The notes beneath the pieces are model-generated. The model saw only the letters and a list, made by a program, of their open reading frames with translations, was not told the DNA's origin and made no database searches. 64,000 nt of DNA, from NCBI GenBank assembly GCA_015501585.1, contig JADNRY010000204.1:1-64000 (forward strand), read 5' to 3'. The stretch's first letter is position 1, and each line of letters starts with the position of its first letter. Below, piece by piece: positions 1-12,052 of the stretch. This DNA is from Rhodocollybia butyracea (Eukaryota > Basidiomycota > Agaricomycetes > Agaricales > Omphalotaceae). Both the position numbers and the translations under genes were made by a program.

Positions 1-3000
1 TACTTGATGCTGAGTCTCCCACAGAGGTCGTTATATCCGTCTTGGTGGAAAGTTTCAACTTTTCTCCAAGCAAGAAAGATTCGGAAATTGTTTGGCGGAT
101 GTCTGGGGTGTCAGCACTACGACCGGGGGAGATACCAATTGCCTGTTATCTTGAGTCTTGCTGGCTGAGAAGTTCGACATTTCCACTGTAGGAAAGGTCT
201 TCATTTATTTGACTACTTTAAGTGCTCCAATTGGTATATAATCAAACTCTACCTCCTCTTACAGGCTGGTTCAGGTGTTGTCCTTCAAATAACTGGATTA
301 AATATAATTATGTTTTTCATTTGCACATAAACCAAAATCAATAATCGCTTGCAGAAACCGCTTATGACGGGAGGCTCCTATTAACTTCACCATTGAGGCA
401 AAGTGCTAGGCGGTGCTAAGTGGCTTGTAATCTTCTGTTTTGTGTTGTGAGGCTTAGTACTTCGTGCAAACATTAAGTCGTACTAAATATCACGGTCCAC
501 CGATAAGATGTAAGAGTCCGGCGGTCCAATGGACCAGGACAGAGCTCGTAGTGACTGAATGCTATATTCAGTGATGTCACTGGGAAACCTACGATTAGTT
601 GGGTAGTTATGATTGAGAAACATAGTAGTCCGGGGGTGAGTCCTCGACCTCTTCCAGCCTTCTCATCAACTCAGCCACTCTTTGCTGTAAGTTAACAATC
701 TCCTCTCGACTGCCATCCCGTTCGTCGCGAAGAAGATCCAGGGCTTCCCGTGTGGTACGCAACTCTTCCTGCGCATTATGATCTTGTGCTTGTACTTCAG
801 TTTGCTTGAGCCTGGCTCCTTGAATATATTAAGCTTAATTCTTCAAGTGGAATAAAAACAACATAGTACCCTGGGTAGAAGTAGCCCCGCTAGATGTAGA
901 TCCTGCGACCCCTACTCCTCGAGTTTTCTGTGTGACATTGGCTCCAGCCTGGGTCTCAATGATGCCAGCGACGCTGTATAATAAATGATTAGTTTTCCCT
1001 CATCATAAGTGGCTGATAAGCGGAACATACAAAGGAGATATAGACTCTTCATCTGCTGAATGAAGGTCTGCAGGGGGAACAGCAGATCGGGCTAGCCTTC
1101 GGCGTCGGCGAATCCATAGAAGCAGAGTAAAGAACAAGAAGAGGGCTCCGGCGATTGTCCTCCAATTATAGCGCCCAAGTTTTTCGGTACATTTACCACA
1201 GTAAGTGCAACAGGGGTTGAGGTTGAAGCGCTGGGTCTAGGCATTTTAGATCATGCTTCATAAACAATTGACGAGTTTTCCTGGCGCTCACATACTCACA
1301 TAGGGCTTATTGTCGTGGCACTAGTTAATAGTTATAAGGAATATAAGCACGATTCCCTATTCTCTGTCACAAGATCTCTCACACTGCGGATGTTGATTGG
1401 GTATCTAAACTTGAGGTGGCGTCACTACCTCAGTGTATGATAGAGTCATGGATAAAATTGACTCACGAGGTTGAAGTAGCTGGCGACAGTGCGACACTTT
1501 GAAGCTCAAACAATCCAGACCCGCCAGCACTGTGATTTGAGATGATGGCTCATGCTCAACCGCCGCAACACTCAACTATTGGCGGAGGAACTTACCCTAT
1601 ATAGCTTATAGCGACTTGAACTGAAGTCGCACTAAGAAAAATATGGTTCAAAGTTCAAACTCATCTGTTATTCCGAACAACGCTCACTTACGTTAATGTA
1701 GGAATGATCAGAGAAAAAAAATCTTCGGACTCTGGACCGGCTAGGAGACCTGCTGTAGAAGGAAGGTCTGAAGCCGTCACAGTGGTCACAGTGGTGGCTT
1801 GACCGCCGCTGCTACGATCTGAAAAGATAACCGCGAAAGGAGGCGGGTTACCACCGAGTGCGACTGTTACGGTCTCACCCTCAGTGAGTGTACCACTAAG
1901 AAAACCAAAAACAGGTGCAGTCACTGCGGTGAGAACAGGAGAAATTTCGGAATCCGCGCGCTCTTGATTGAACTCCAGAGAAAATCATCTGTTAGCAAAC
2001 AAGAAATATTCACTTGAAAACAGTACAAGGTGCTCACCATATCGCCTTAGGATAAAATAATATCAAAGATCGTAACGATAAATTTGGCAGGTGGGGAAGA
2101 GGCGAGAGGGCTCGGTCGTGGATAAATCTACCTGGTAACACACTTGATATATCTTTTCTGACGCCCAAGCATCAGACCCGGGGGATGGTGATCAGCTACT
2201 CCTTGCAACAAAGCGCTGTGGCTGTAAATAGATAGCGATATCATCAATACGAGGTCCCCGATGCTCCGATCTTCATAACACAGCTCGAAACAAAAATGTT
2301 CCTTCTTTTCTGCCTTCCCTCAGTTACTGTAAAGACGTGCTAAAAAGTAATCCACTTACACTCATTTTAAGCAGAGCCTTGGTGTGAGCGAGCCCAACGC
2401 TTCAGGAGTCCGCCCCTTCAAGCCCATCACTGACCGCAGATTGATAGTAACGTGTTTGTCCTCTTTTCTTATGGCCGCTCAGATTTGGGTTGCGTTTCAG
2501 AGCTGAGTCGACGACGAATGCTTGAATCAGTTTGAAACTTCATCCGGCCGTGGCTATGACTAGAGCTGTGGCGTCGAGCTTGGTATATCCCGCATCTTAT
2601 GCTCTAAAAAGTAGTCAATAGGTATTCTTGTCAACCGATCTCTCTCGCCTTCTACTTACCGAAATCACTTAACACATAGCTCAGGTTTCCCGTTACTTGC
2701 GAAAAAGACCAGTATGTCCTCGGCCATCCTATCATCCTATCATCATCTATCACAATAGATCCGTTCGCACTTCTTCGAAAACCAGTGTGATCGCGCCTGG
2801 AGCCTTGGGAAATATATCTTGCAACTTGCCATGCGGAGGCCATAAAGTCGTATTACTTGAGGCTCCGCGTTCAGGCTATATATGGAGAAATGCTCTGGCA
2901 TTGGCATGCAAGACGAAGAGTCGAGGGATTCTGAAATGCATGGACGAGATAGTCAACATCGGTCCAACTCCGAGAGGCCTTGGGTTTCGTAGTCTGAAGC

Positions 3001-3830
3001 ATGCGCTTACTTCCCGTGGTGTCGTATTGTCTAAGATATGGTGGTAAAAGTGTTGAAGCCAGGACTTAGTACGTGGGGGAAAGTTGAATGGAGATTGACG
3101 CCCTGTCGGTCCGTGGTTCCGAGTTTTTTAACTTTTTAAATCCGATTCATTCGCCTCGCTTCAACGTCGTTATCCCTACCAGTCCCCCAAAGTCCAAAGC
3201 TGCAAGAAATGTTTATGAAACTCCCTTGAATCACATAACTTTCGACAATTCTTATCACGTCAGCTGTTCCGAGTCTGATCTTGAGGCATGGACTTGCAAC
3301 ATCAACTGCAGAAACTAATTACTTTGGGCTTTGTGCGCTTCCCTATTTCTTATATATTGCGACTACCACGCTAACCTCGGTACTCCAAAAATTTGGTTCT
3401 TTCCTAAGGATAGAGTATCGACGATACTCGATGAGCAAGAAACGGAATCTAATCTCGGCTTGATGCATGATGATTCGAATTGAGAAAAAGAGCTAGTAGA
3501 AGTGTAGAGGTGAAGCTGCTGTTGGATATAGTCTTAGTACGTGCATAGCTTGATTTGCATACTCACTGTCCTCAACGTTTTATTCAGCCTTGACTAGCTC
3601 GACTTGTTACATTCTATCTCACCAATCCTATTATTCGACACGTATGGTCAGCGCAATATCACTACATCTCGCCCGACGGCTTTCGCAAAGGTTTTCGCTC
3701 GCCAGTGTATCCGGCTAATCTCGCGTCTTCCTTACGACTGCTCGTTCTTCGTTGTTCAAAGACTGTACGGATACCATGGACGACCCTTCCGCTAGCTGAC
3801 TGACCCCCGCCAACAGAATCCAACCTTGTT
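1..3830. repeat. Tandem segmental duplication, copy 1 (left part)
   Basis: This is the first copy of a direct repeat of about 4 kb. The block near position 20 (shared words CACAGAGGT and TTATATCCGTCTTGG) recurs near 4017. Order and orientation are kept through the membrane-protein gene, its upstream region and a gene-free tail, where 3661-3700 pairs with about 7889-7930. Divergence is moderate, with many substitutions and small indels. The copy may begin outside the window. Boundaries are by eye. Confidence 0.85.
607..1984 (-). pseudogene. Frameshifted copy of the single-pass membrane protein gene
   Basis: This is the paralogue of the gene at 4552-5940, with the same exon plan on the minus strand: ectodomain exon ending at 1692, then 1596-1631, 1467-1529, 1300-1320, 1031-1236, an exon near 870-955, and the coiled-coil exon 607-818. 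The membrane exon is 206 bases here against 207 in copy 2. One base is missing near 1160, inside the TM helix (GTCCTCC here, GTCCCTCC there). The frame then runs from the GAIIGG motif into about 20 unrelated residues and a stop, removing the TM helix, cytoplasmic basic stretch and coiled coil. Downstream exons still read in the family frame, so the break looks recent or could be a base-call error. The product would otherwise be a secreted ectodomain. The 5' exon or exons are not resolved. Confidence 0.75.
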
Positions 3831-3999
3831 GGACGACTCAGGCAATGGATGCCCCGCGATGAGATATCCCTACAAAACGGTGCGAACGAACATTATCGAG
3901 TCAACACTCCTAGAGGATTAGTTGTTGTTCTTTTTCCTCAAGCGCCTTCACATTCTCGCAGCTAGAAATGAGTGAGCCTTTCAAACACGTGTCTACTCA

Positions 4000-6900
4000 A
4001 TGGATACTGAATATTCCACAGAGGTTGTTATATCCGTCTTGGTGGAAAGTTTCAACTTTTCTCCATGCAAGAAGCATGAGGAAATTTTTTGGCGTATGTC
4101 TGGGGTGACAGCACCTACAATCGGGGGAGATACTCAAATGCCTGTGACTTTGAGCCTTGCCAGCTGAGAACTGCGTTTAAGAAACAGTCTTCATCTATTT
4201 TATACACTACTACTTCAACCTACTAAGCGCTTTGAATCTGCATAGTCAAACCCCACCTGCTCTTAGACGATGATTCGGTTGTCACCCCTCTCGAATAACC
4301 GGATATATATGCCCTGAATGTCACTACCTCTATGTTCAGTGACCTGATGAACTTTGAGTAGTAGTATCCCATAGCGGGTTTTGAATGGCGCCCTATAATT
4401 CCAAATCGTATCCCTTCTAGGCTCTTCATTTACATGTTGCAGATTAAGTTTTGCCATTGCTTGTACCTGTTGTATCATAACTATTAACAAGGTCCATCAA
4501 ACAATCGAGTTTTCTTACGGCTGAGAAGTGTACGACAAGGAGATTCAGTAGTTATGGCTGAGAAACATAGTAGTCCGGGGGTGAGTCCTCGACCCCCTCC
4601 AGCCTCCTCATCCGGTCTAGTAGCTCAGCCACTCTTTGCTGTAAGTTAGCAATCTCCTCTCGACTCCCATCTCGCTCGTCGCGAAGAAGATCCAAGGCTT
4701 CCCGTGTGGTACGCAACTCCTCCTGTGCACTCTCAGCTTGTGCTTGTACTTCAGCTTGCTTTAGCCTCGTTCCTTGAATACATTAAGCTTGGCCCTTCAA
4801 ATCAAATGAAAACATACTACCTTGAGTCGAGGTAACCCCGCTAGATGTGGATCCTGCAACCCCTACTCCTCGAGTTTTCTGTAAGACACTGGTGCCAGTC
4901 CGAGTCTCAGTAATGTCGGTTACACTGCAAAAACAAAGATTAGTTTTCGACTTGTTATCACGGATCAATAAGCGAAACGCACAAAGGAGATATAGACTCT
5001 TCATTTGCTGAATGAAGGCCTGCAGGAGAACCAGCAGATCGGGCTAGTCTTCGGGGTCGGCGGATCCATAGAAGCAGAGTAAAGAGCAAGAAGACGGCTC
5101 CAGCAATTGTCCCTCCAATTATAGCACCTAAGTTTTTCGGTACATCTACCACAGTAAGTGCAACAGGAATTGAGGTTGAAGCACTGGGTCTAGCCATTTC
5201 GGATCATGGTTCGTAAACAGACGACAAGCTTTCCTGAAGCTCACATACTCACATAGAGCTTGTTGTACGAGTAGCACTAGTTATAAGGAATATAAGCACG
5301 ATTCTTATTCTCCATCCCAAAATCTCTCACGCTGTGGTTGTTGATGGGGTATCTAAACTTGAGGTGGCGTTACTACTTGAGTATATGATAGAATCATGGA
5401 TATAATTAACTCACGAGGTTGGAGTAGATGGCGACAGTGCGATATCTTGAAGGCGAAACACTCCAGACCCGTCAGCACTGTAATTTGAGATAATGATTCA
5501 AGTTCAACCGCCGCGACACTCAGCTATTAGCATGCGCAAAAGGAGAAACTTACCCTATATAACTTATTGCGACCTGAACAGATGTCGCACTAAGAAGGAT
5601 ATGTTCAAATGTATCTGTTATCCCAAACAATGCCTACTCACGTCAATGTAGGAATGATCAGAGAAATAATTTCCTCGAGCTCGGTACCCTGTAGTAGTAG
5701 GCCTGTTGTAACAGGAAGATCTGAAGCCGTCACAGTGGTCACAGTGATGGCCTGACCACCGCTGCTACCGTCTGAAAATATCACTGCGAACGGAGGCGGG
5801 GTACCACCGAGCAAGAATGGAACAGTCTGTCCTGGAGTGAGTGTACCGCTAAGAGAACCAAAAATAGGTGCGGTGGGAAGAGGTTCGGAAATCCCACTTT
5901 CGGAAATCCCACGCTCTTGATTAAACTCCCGAAGAATCATCTGTTAGCAAACAAGACATATTCGCTTGAAGACAGTACAAGGGTGCTCACCATATCGCCT
6001 CAAGATACAATAATATCAAAGACCGTAACGGTGAATTTGCCGCAGGTAGGGAAGAGGCGAGAGGGCACAGTCACGAATAATCTACCTGATACTTGATATA
6101 TCTTTGCTGACGCCCAACCATCAGACCTGGGAGGATGGCCTTGCAACGAAGCGCTGTGGCTGTAAATAGATAGGGAGATCATCAATACGAGGTCATCAAT
6201 GTCCGATCTTTGTGGCGCAGCTGCAAACAAAGCCTTCTTTCTTACCTTCCATTAGTTGCTGAATCTTATTTAATAAGAATGCGCTAAAAAGTAATCCACT
6301 TACACTCATTTTAAGCAAAGCCTTGGGTGTGAGCGACGTGGGCAATGTGCCGCCTTCGTGATTTAACCCAACGCTTCAGGAGTTCGCCCCCTCAATCCCA
6401 ACACTGACCGCAGATTGATAGTGCTGTGTTTGTCCTCTTTCTATTGCAATTTGCCGCCCAAATTTGGATTGCGTTTTAGAGCTGATTGGAATGCGTGAAT
6501 CAATTCAGAACTCCATCTTGACCGTGGGTATTACTAGAGTTGCGGTGTCGAGCTTGCTGTATCAGGCACGCTTAGGTTCTAAGTACTAAGTTCTAAAAAG
6601 GAGCCGGTAGTATTCTTGTGAACCAAACCTCTCTAGCTTTACTGAAATCACTTCGCGCACAGCTTGCTCGGCTTAAATAAGTTTTCCTGTACTTGCTAAA
6701 GTCCTCGGCGATCATCCCATCTTAATATCAACATATTCCTTAACAATCCAGAATAGACCTGTTCGCACTTCTTCGAAAAGCGGTGTGGTCACGCTTGGTG
6801 AGAAACACATCTTACGAAGCTTCTGGGCCTAATACAAGCGCTGACACGGGGGCGGCCGCAAGGTCGTGCTAGTGGATGCGTGGTCAACCGGTCAAGCTAA

Positions 6901-8060
6901 GCTCAGGCTGGATACGGAGAAAGATTGGCAAGGTGAAGAGTCGAGGACACTGGAAATACCTGGGTATTGATTTGTTCATCTGAGATGCATCAATGCATCA
7001 AGAGAGATGCAGGAAGGATCTGTTGGTCTAGAGATGATCGATGATGAATCGCCTTGCGACTCAAGATAAGAAAGTTTATGACGATGAATCGATGAGTATT
7101 TGAGAGGTAGAGAGACCTTGTGATTGTTCGACTGTCTTCTATTCAGAGTTGCTTGGCTCCTAAAGCTCTCGCTTACATCGAGTGGTGTATTGTTGAAAAT
7201 ACCATAGCAATTTGTTGAGTAAGCATCCAGGTGATAGACGCCCTGTCGGTCCGTGATTCCGAGTTTTTCGAGCACTGCCACTCGTGCAATTTTTCTTGAG
7301 TTCTGGCTTGCGAGACTCGTAATAGTTGCCTCGCTCCAACGACGCTCGGCGTTGTTACATCTGGAACATCCCTACGTCAAGTCCTCCCCCCCAAGTCCAA
7401 TGCCGCAAGAATTTTCTCTGAAATTTCAGGCTTGAACTCACATAGCTGTCGGCAGTTCTTATCATCTGTTGAGGCATGGTTGGACTTGCGACATCAACTG
7501 CAGTAAATTGCTTTGGGCTTTGTACGCTTTCAATTTCTTATATACTACTGCCATACTAACCGCGGTATGACAGCGATACTCGACACGCAAGAAATGTAAT
7601 CTAATCTGGACCATGGGACTCGAATTGGGAAAAGTAGAGCTAGTCGAGTTTCGAAATGGAGCTGATGTTGGAAATAGGCTCAGTATGTTGCATTTTCAGC
7701 TCACTATCGTCGACGTTTCATCACACTTGACTAGCTTGAATTGTGTTCTTTCTCGCCAGATCTGTTTCACTGCTATGCTCTGGACCTGGTTTTCGGATTT
7801 TGCCTCTTTCTATCATCTCGATCCTCACTCAATATTCAATATCAATCCCAGCTTTTCGACATTCTGCAACATGCGTGGCCCGCGCAGTATGACTACATCT
7901 CAGTCGACGGCTTTTGCAAAGGTTTCCGTTTGTCAATTCAAGTATATCATATGGCGTCATGGTCATACAACTCAGGCCGCTCTTGTCCTCTTTTTTGGCT
8001 AGTTCAAACTGCAAGCTGATGGATGCCAATTCGGCACCAAGAAAATTTGACTTTGTTGCG
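4000..8060. repeat. Tandem segmental duplication, copy 2
   Basis: This is the second copy of the 4-kb direct repeat that begins at the left edge. It carries the membrane-protein gene without the copy-1 frameshift (4552-5940), its upstream part (about 5940-6330) and a tail (6340-8060) in which I see no gene. Short ORFs in the tail are not conserved with the matching tail of copy 1. Weak similarity of 8150-8350 to the end of the unit hints at a further degraded fragment. Confidence 0.85.
4552..5940 (-). CDS. Single-pass membrane protein with coiled-coil and PPxY tail
   Basis: Unknown function. Joined minus-strand exons 5642-5940, 5554-5589, 5415-5477, 5253-5276, 4983-5189, 4821-4924 and 4552-4772 give 954 bases, a closed frame of 317 residues. 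In order: a Gly/Thr/Pro-rich ectodomain with a GGTPPPFAV motif like that of fungal cell-surface beta-sandwich repeats; a Ser/Thr-rich stalk; a TM helix (GAIIGGTIAGAVFLLFTLLL) followed by a basic stop-transfer RRPRR; a Ser/Thr-rich linker; a charged coiled coil of about 50 residues; and a C-terminal SPPDYYVSQP containing a PPxY motif. This plan is common in Agaricomycete genomes. The ATG used opens the first exon I can confirm, but no signal peptide is visible there, so one or more upstream exons (about 5941-6330, where KFTVTVFDII is conserved with copy 1) probably belong to the gene. Confidence 0.75.
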
Positions 8061-9528
8061 CGATTCAGCCGACGCCCCGCAGTGAGTCATTTATCATACG
8101 CATACGAAACGGCGTGAACAAACGATACTGAGTCGGCCTCCAAGGTAATTAGTCGTATAGCGATTTTGCGTTGTCTGTCAGTGACTCGGGCTCAGATGTC
8201 TTCCATAACTCACAGCAACCTTTTCAATCCCTCGCTCTACGACTGTCCACAATTCCATCCTCATAGTACAAGAAGAATTAGGTTTAGCCGCCGTCGACGG
8301 TTTTGTGGAAGAACTCAAGTACTCAATATCAATGCCGAAGGATGTTCTTTGCCCGAACCAAATTGAACAGAGCTTAAACTACTGAACAAAGACTCGCTCA
8401 ATATCAACCTTCCCTACGTCTTCCCTCTGTCTACTGCCCTTTACACGCTTACTCTCGATCCATTGCTCTCCCTTCTTCATTCCGGGATGGCTTGGTATGG
8501 CTCATGGCTTAAGTTGTCATTACGTGTGGCTGACGAACTCGTTACAGTCTTCATGCCGTTCTTGGTATCCCGAGGCTTGCTGTCGAATGCTAATGACCCG
8601 TACAGTTTCAGAATCGTAGATGTCAGAAGGAAGATGAAGGGCACTCGTACCCGCTAACTTTTCAAATTTATGAATCGATTCATTCTCCTAGTCGTTTTGG
8701 AGACGCTTGACGTACGGTTATTTCATTGTTGTGCGCGTTTGTAGTGGCAAAGGACGTCGTACTACCCCGTCACTGCAGACTACATTCTGATATATGTCGT
8801 TCACACTTTAATTCTCATGAATTGAATAGAAAGGAAGGAAGATGCTGTAGAGGTGCAGGATATTGATTTGTGTCTAGCCCCGGAATGATAGATTTGAGCT
8901 ACGGATTGAGGAAATAACTTGCGTTACAGGGCAGGTAAGTCACAATGTATTTATTCCCTTGGCGGTTCATCTCAAGGCAAAAAGAGTACATTCGCAGTTC
9001 AAAGGACATCGTCCTACTTGTACGCCGGTACTCCTTGCCCCTCGCGGGCCTCATACATATGATGTGGATATATCTTGTACGATATCAACTATTGTTTCGG
9101 ATAGTTTCACAGGGATGAGACATACTTGTGTTGAAAGGAAGACCAAGGTCGTGTTCTCATAAGATTTTTGATTTAAGACGTTTACTGACCTGCAAACGTA
9201 CTAGTTCGCTGGTTGCAGTACGTGCGCCGGGCGCCCTTCATCGCTCTCCAATTTCCGGTGCAGCCTGGTAGAGATCCGCACTGTATTACATTGGACAGTG
9301 TTCAAAGTCGCAGAACTAACTATCCAAAGGACTTGATCGCGAATCTCCTACCACACCTATGTATTCGTGCGGCTCTTTATTTAAGTGCAGACTGAGTAGT
9401 CTCGCCACTGAGCGTGACTGTAACTAAGGGTATCCAGTGTAGTTGAATTGAAAAATAGTCTTTACATGGGAGCTATTAAGCGAGAGGTCTTTGGCCTCGA
9501 ACTCAAACATTTTTGAAATGAATATCCA
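8061..9528. other. Intergenic region, no gene recognised
   Basis: Only short ORFs with no recognisable motif are present on either strand, and none is supported by splice structure. The left end (8150-8350) contains short words resembling the tail of the 4-kb duplication. Confidence 0.6.
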
Positions 9529-10729
9529 TCAGTTGAAGGAGTGGAATTTTAGGGCAATAGCCTCGGCCGATGGACGAGCAGCAGGGTCGGAGTTAAGGCA
9601 CTCGTCATGCAAATATCTGAGCGCATCAGCGATCTCAAAGGTGAGTATCTGGAAGTAGACACAGACAAGCATGAGCTGATGGAAGCAACAAGATAGAAGA
9701 CTAACATAATCTGCGGATTTCCCAAGCATATAGATGTCCGACTTCTGCGTACGTGCAGGCCGAGGAGTATCATCGTCACTTTCGTCAAACTCCACCAGTT
9801 CTGGGACGTTCATATAAACTCCAAGCTCATCCTTATCCCGTAGCTGTTGATGTGGCACGATCGTACTGGCACCAACAACCTTTGAGAGCCCAAAATCGGC
9901 AATAAGGGCACGTCCTTGATGCAGGAAGATATTGCCCTAGAAGATCAGGATAATTAGGAGCTTGCGCAATTTGCGAACGATATTGAGAAAGGAAAACACT
10001 GACGGGATGGAAATCACCATGGACAATATTGGCACTGTGGATGTGCTGAAGTCCATTTGCAACTTGGATAATCTGGGGATAAGGTTATTATTATTAAGGA
10101 GTATAGTATGGCATATTGACGTACGATTTGACGACGTTGTTCGAACGTAGTCGCTTCAGTTTCCAACACACTTCTGATATTTGGTCTATCAACGCGTGGT
10201 GTGACCAACCCTGGAACGGAGGGCAAGCCTTCGGTCTGAACCCAGGAAAATCCGATTATGGGGAGAACATTTTCATGGGGCTCGATCTCCAACCAGCAGC
10301 TGAGCTCGTGATTAGCCAGCTGTTTGTGTCATTCATCAGTATGGTAGAATACTGCTAGACCTAATTGAGCATACTTCATAAACCGTTGCGTAGGTCCACT
10401 GTATAAACATATTATAAGAGAGCGCATACAAGATCTAATAGTATTTACTTACATTCATCTTGTTTGCAATGCTATTTTTTAAGAGCTTGACGGCTACCGG
10501 TACGACAGCACCAGTGTCAGGGTGGGTCCAATCAGCAGCGTAGACGTCGCCAAACATTCCTTCACCAAGCTTGACGCCTAGTGCGGACACTTCTTCTGTT
10601 ACATTGAGGGCTGATCGATTATGTAGAAACCGATTGCGAATAAATGTTGCAATCTCGACGAGACTAGAAATTAACCAGTTAGCACAAAACTCGCGGGCAA
10701 TCACACATCACATACGTAGGTTGTACCAT
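9529..10729 (-). CDS. TKL-like protein kinase, compact
   Basis: Six minus-strand exons (10716-10729, 10453-10663, 10125-10319, 10004-10072, 9706-9936, 9529-9648) join into 840 bases, 279 residues. Visible kinase parts are the Gly-rich loop LGEGMFGDVY (37-46), the VAVK lysine (64), an acidic alpha-C region, the catalytic loop HGDFHPGN (158-165), the magnesium-binding DFG (177-179) and an APE-equivalent NVPEL. The catalytic loop has HGD in place of HRD, as in many expanded basidiomycete kinases. The region after KSDIYMLGK is short: the usual W..G....E and G..PF segments of the F and G helices are not seen before the final DPAARPS motif, so this lobe may be trimmed or an exon missed. The start is an ATG in a 14-base exon with a clean GTATGT donor. 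Expected to phosphorylate Ser/Thr or Tyr in the cytosol; substrate unknown. Confidence 0.8.
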
Positions 10730-12052
10730 TGCAATTTGAATATTGAGCGTGTGAATGAACTAGGATTGAACTAGGATGGAGGGCAGTGGGAAAAGTTCAG
10801 ATAGCTCTTTAGATCATGAACCGTGCTTTTGTACTGCTCCTCGCAACGCTAGGACGGCGCTGGAGGGTAGGGTGCGACATTAAGAATGTCAAAGTGTCCG
10901 TTATTCGGAAGCTTACTTCCGAGGTGTCAGTCACGGAATCTTCGCCAAGTTCTCGAGCCCTTGGAAGCAGCCACACTACTACTTAGTACTTATCAACTAT
11001 CCGAGTCCGTTACGTGGGTCGTAAACTAATAGATCAATGCAATACCAATGAATGTCGTGATTAGTGGAAGCCTCTCAACTGCCTTAGTGCTGAGCGTTGG
11101 GTATTTGTATGGATATCTGCCAGTAAACTTCACGATATAAAACAATGGCCTGGGCTCTGGAGGACCATGAAGGGCCCGTATCTTTTAAACATAGCCTATG
11201 AAGCTATCAAGCAGGTTAGACATAGCCTTGGCCCATTCAAGATTTCCCGAATGGTATTAGTAGCGTCGCCTAGTCTCGCCTAGCATCGATAGATCCACCG
11301 TGTTATCATATCATACAAGAGAGCCTTAATTGAAAAAAATAAAAGAAACGCCTCAACAACGTATAAATATGATCTACTGCTGCACTGGACAGCACTGGAC
11401 TTGCTCTGATCTGCTCCGATCATCATAATGGACCAAGCTAGTGCTATCGGGTTAATTTATTACCATTCATAACGTTGATAGTTGTACATTTCATTTGCTA
11501 TGCACTGACCCTCTGGGTCCCGAATTGGCATGTTGCAGACGGCACGTTAGAGCAGATGGCATATATATGTAAATAATCAAGAGAGCGCGGTGCACACTGG
11601 TACACACTGCGATTACGCAGGGCTTTGATCTATGCTGGGTGCTTGGCTCAGTATGTTCGATCCGCACTCTTTCAATGGAAAAATCTGTTGAACAACCCTT
11701 TGCTTTGCAATAACTCTAAATTTTGGAGTGTCCAGTGTGTGGTTCCCTCCACAACCACCACCAGTTTAGACCCACATGCTCATGACCGGCACCGAATGTT
11801 CAATGAGCTCGAGCAACACAAAAACGACGTATGTCGTAGTATTTATATTTACTTATCGTATCCTCTAATCCAATGGAGTTTGAAGGGTTTCCTACCCAAC
11901 TGTCAGGCAACTCGCGAGTCGCAGGATAACATTCTCAAAAGATTTGACAAACAAGTTTGAGTTTCTGGCCGGAGTTTCTGTCAATTCCATGAAGATAGAC
12001 AGACTCAGACACTCTGACAAATTTGCGCTCATTCATGTCTTGCATTCAAGTA
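10730..12052. other. Intergenic region, no gene recognised
   Basis: No exon-like stretch with conserved motifs was seen. One open frame of 111 residues at 11625-11960 has no recognisable content and a composition like its surroundings. Confidence 0.55.

Noticed and set aside
2697..3047. 116-residue ORF in the 4-kb repeat
   Set aside because: The matching part of the other repeat copy does not keep this frame, so it is unlikely to be coding.
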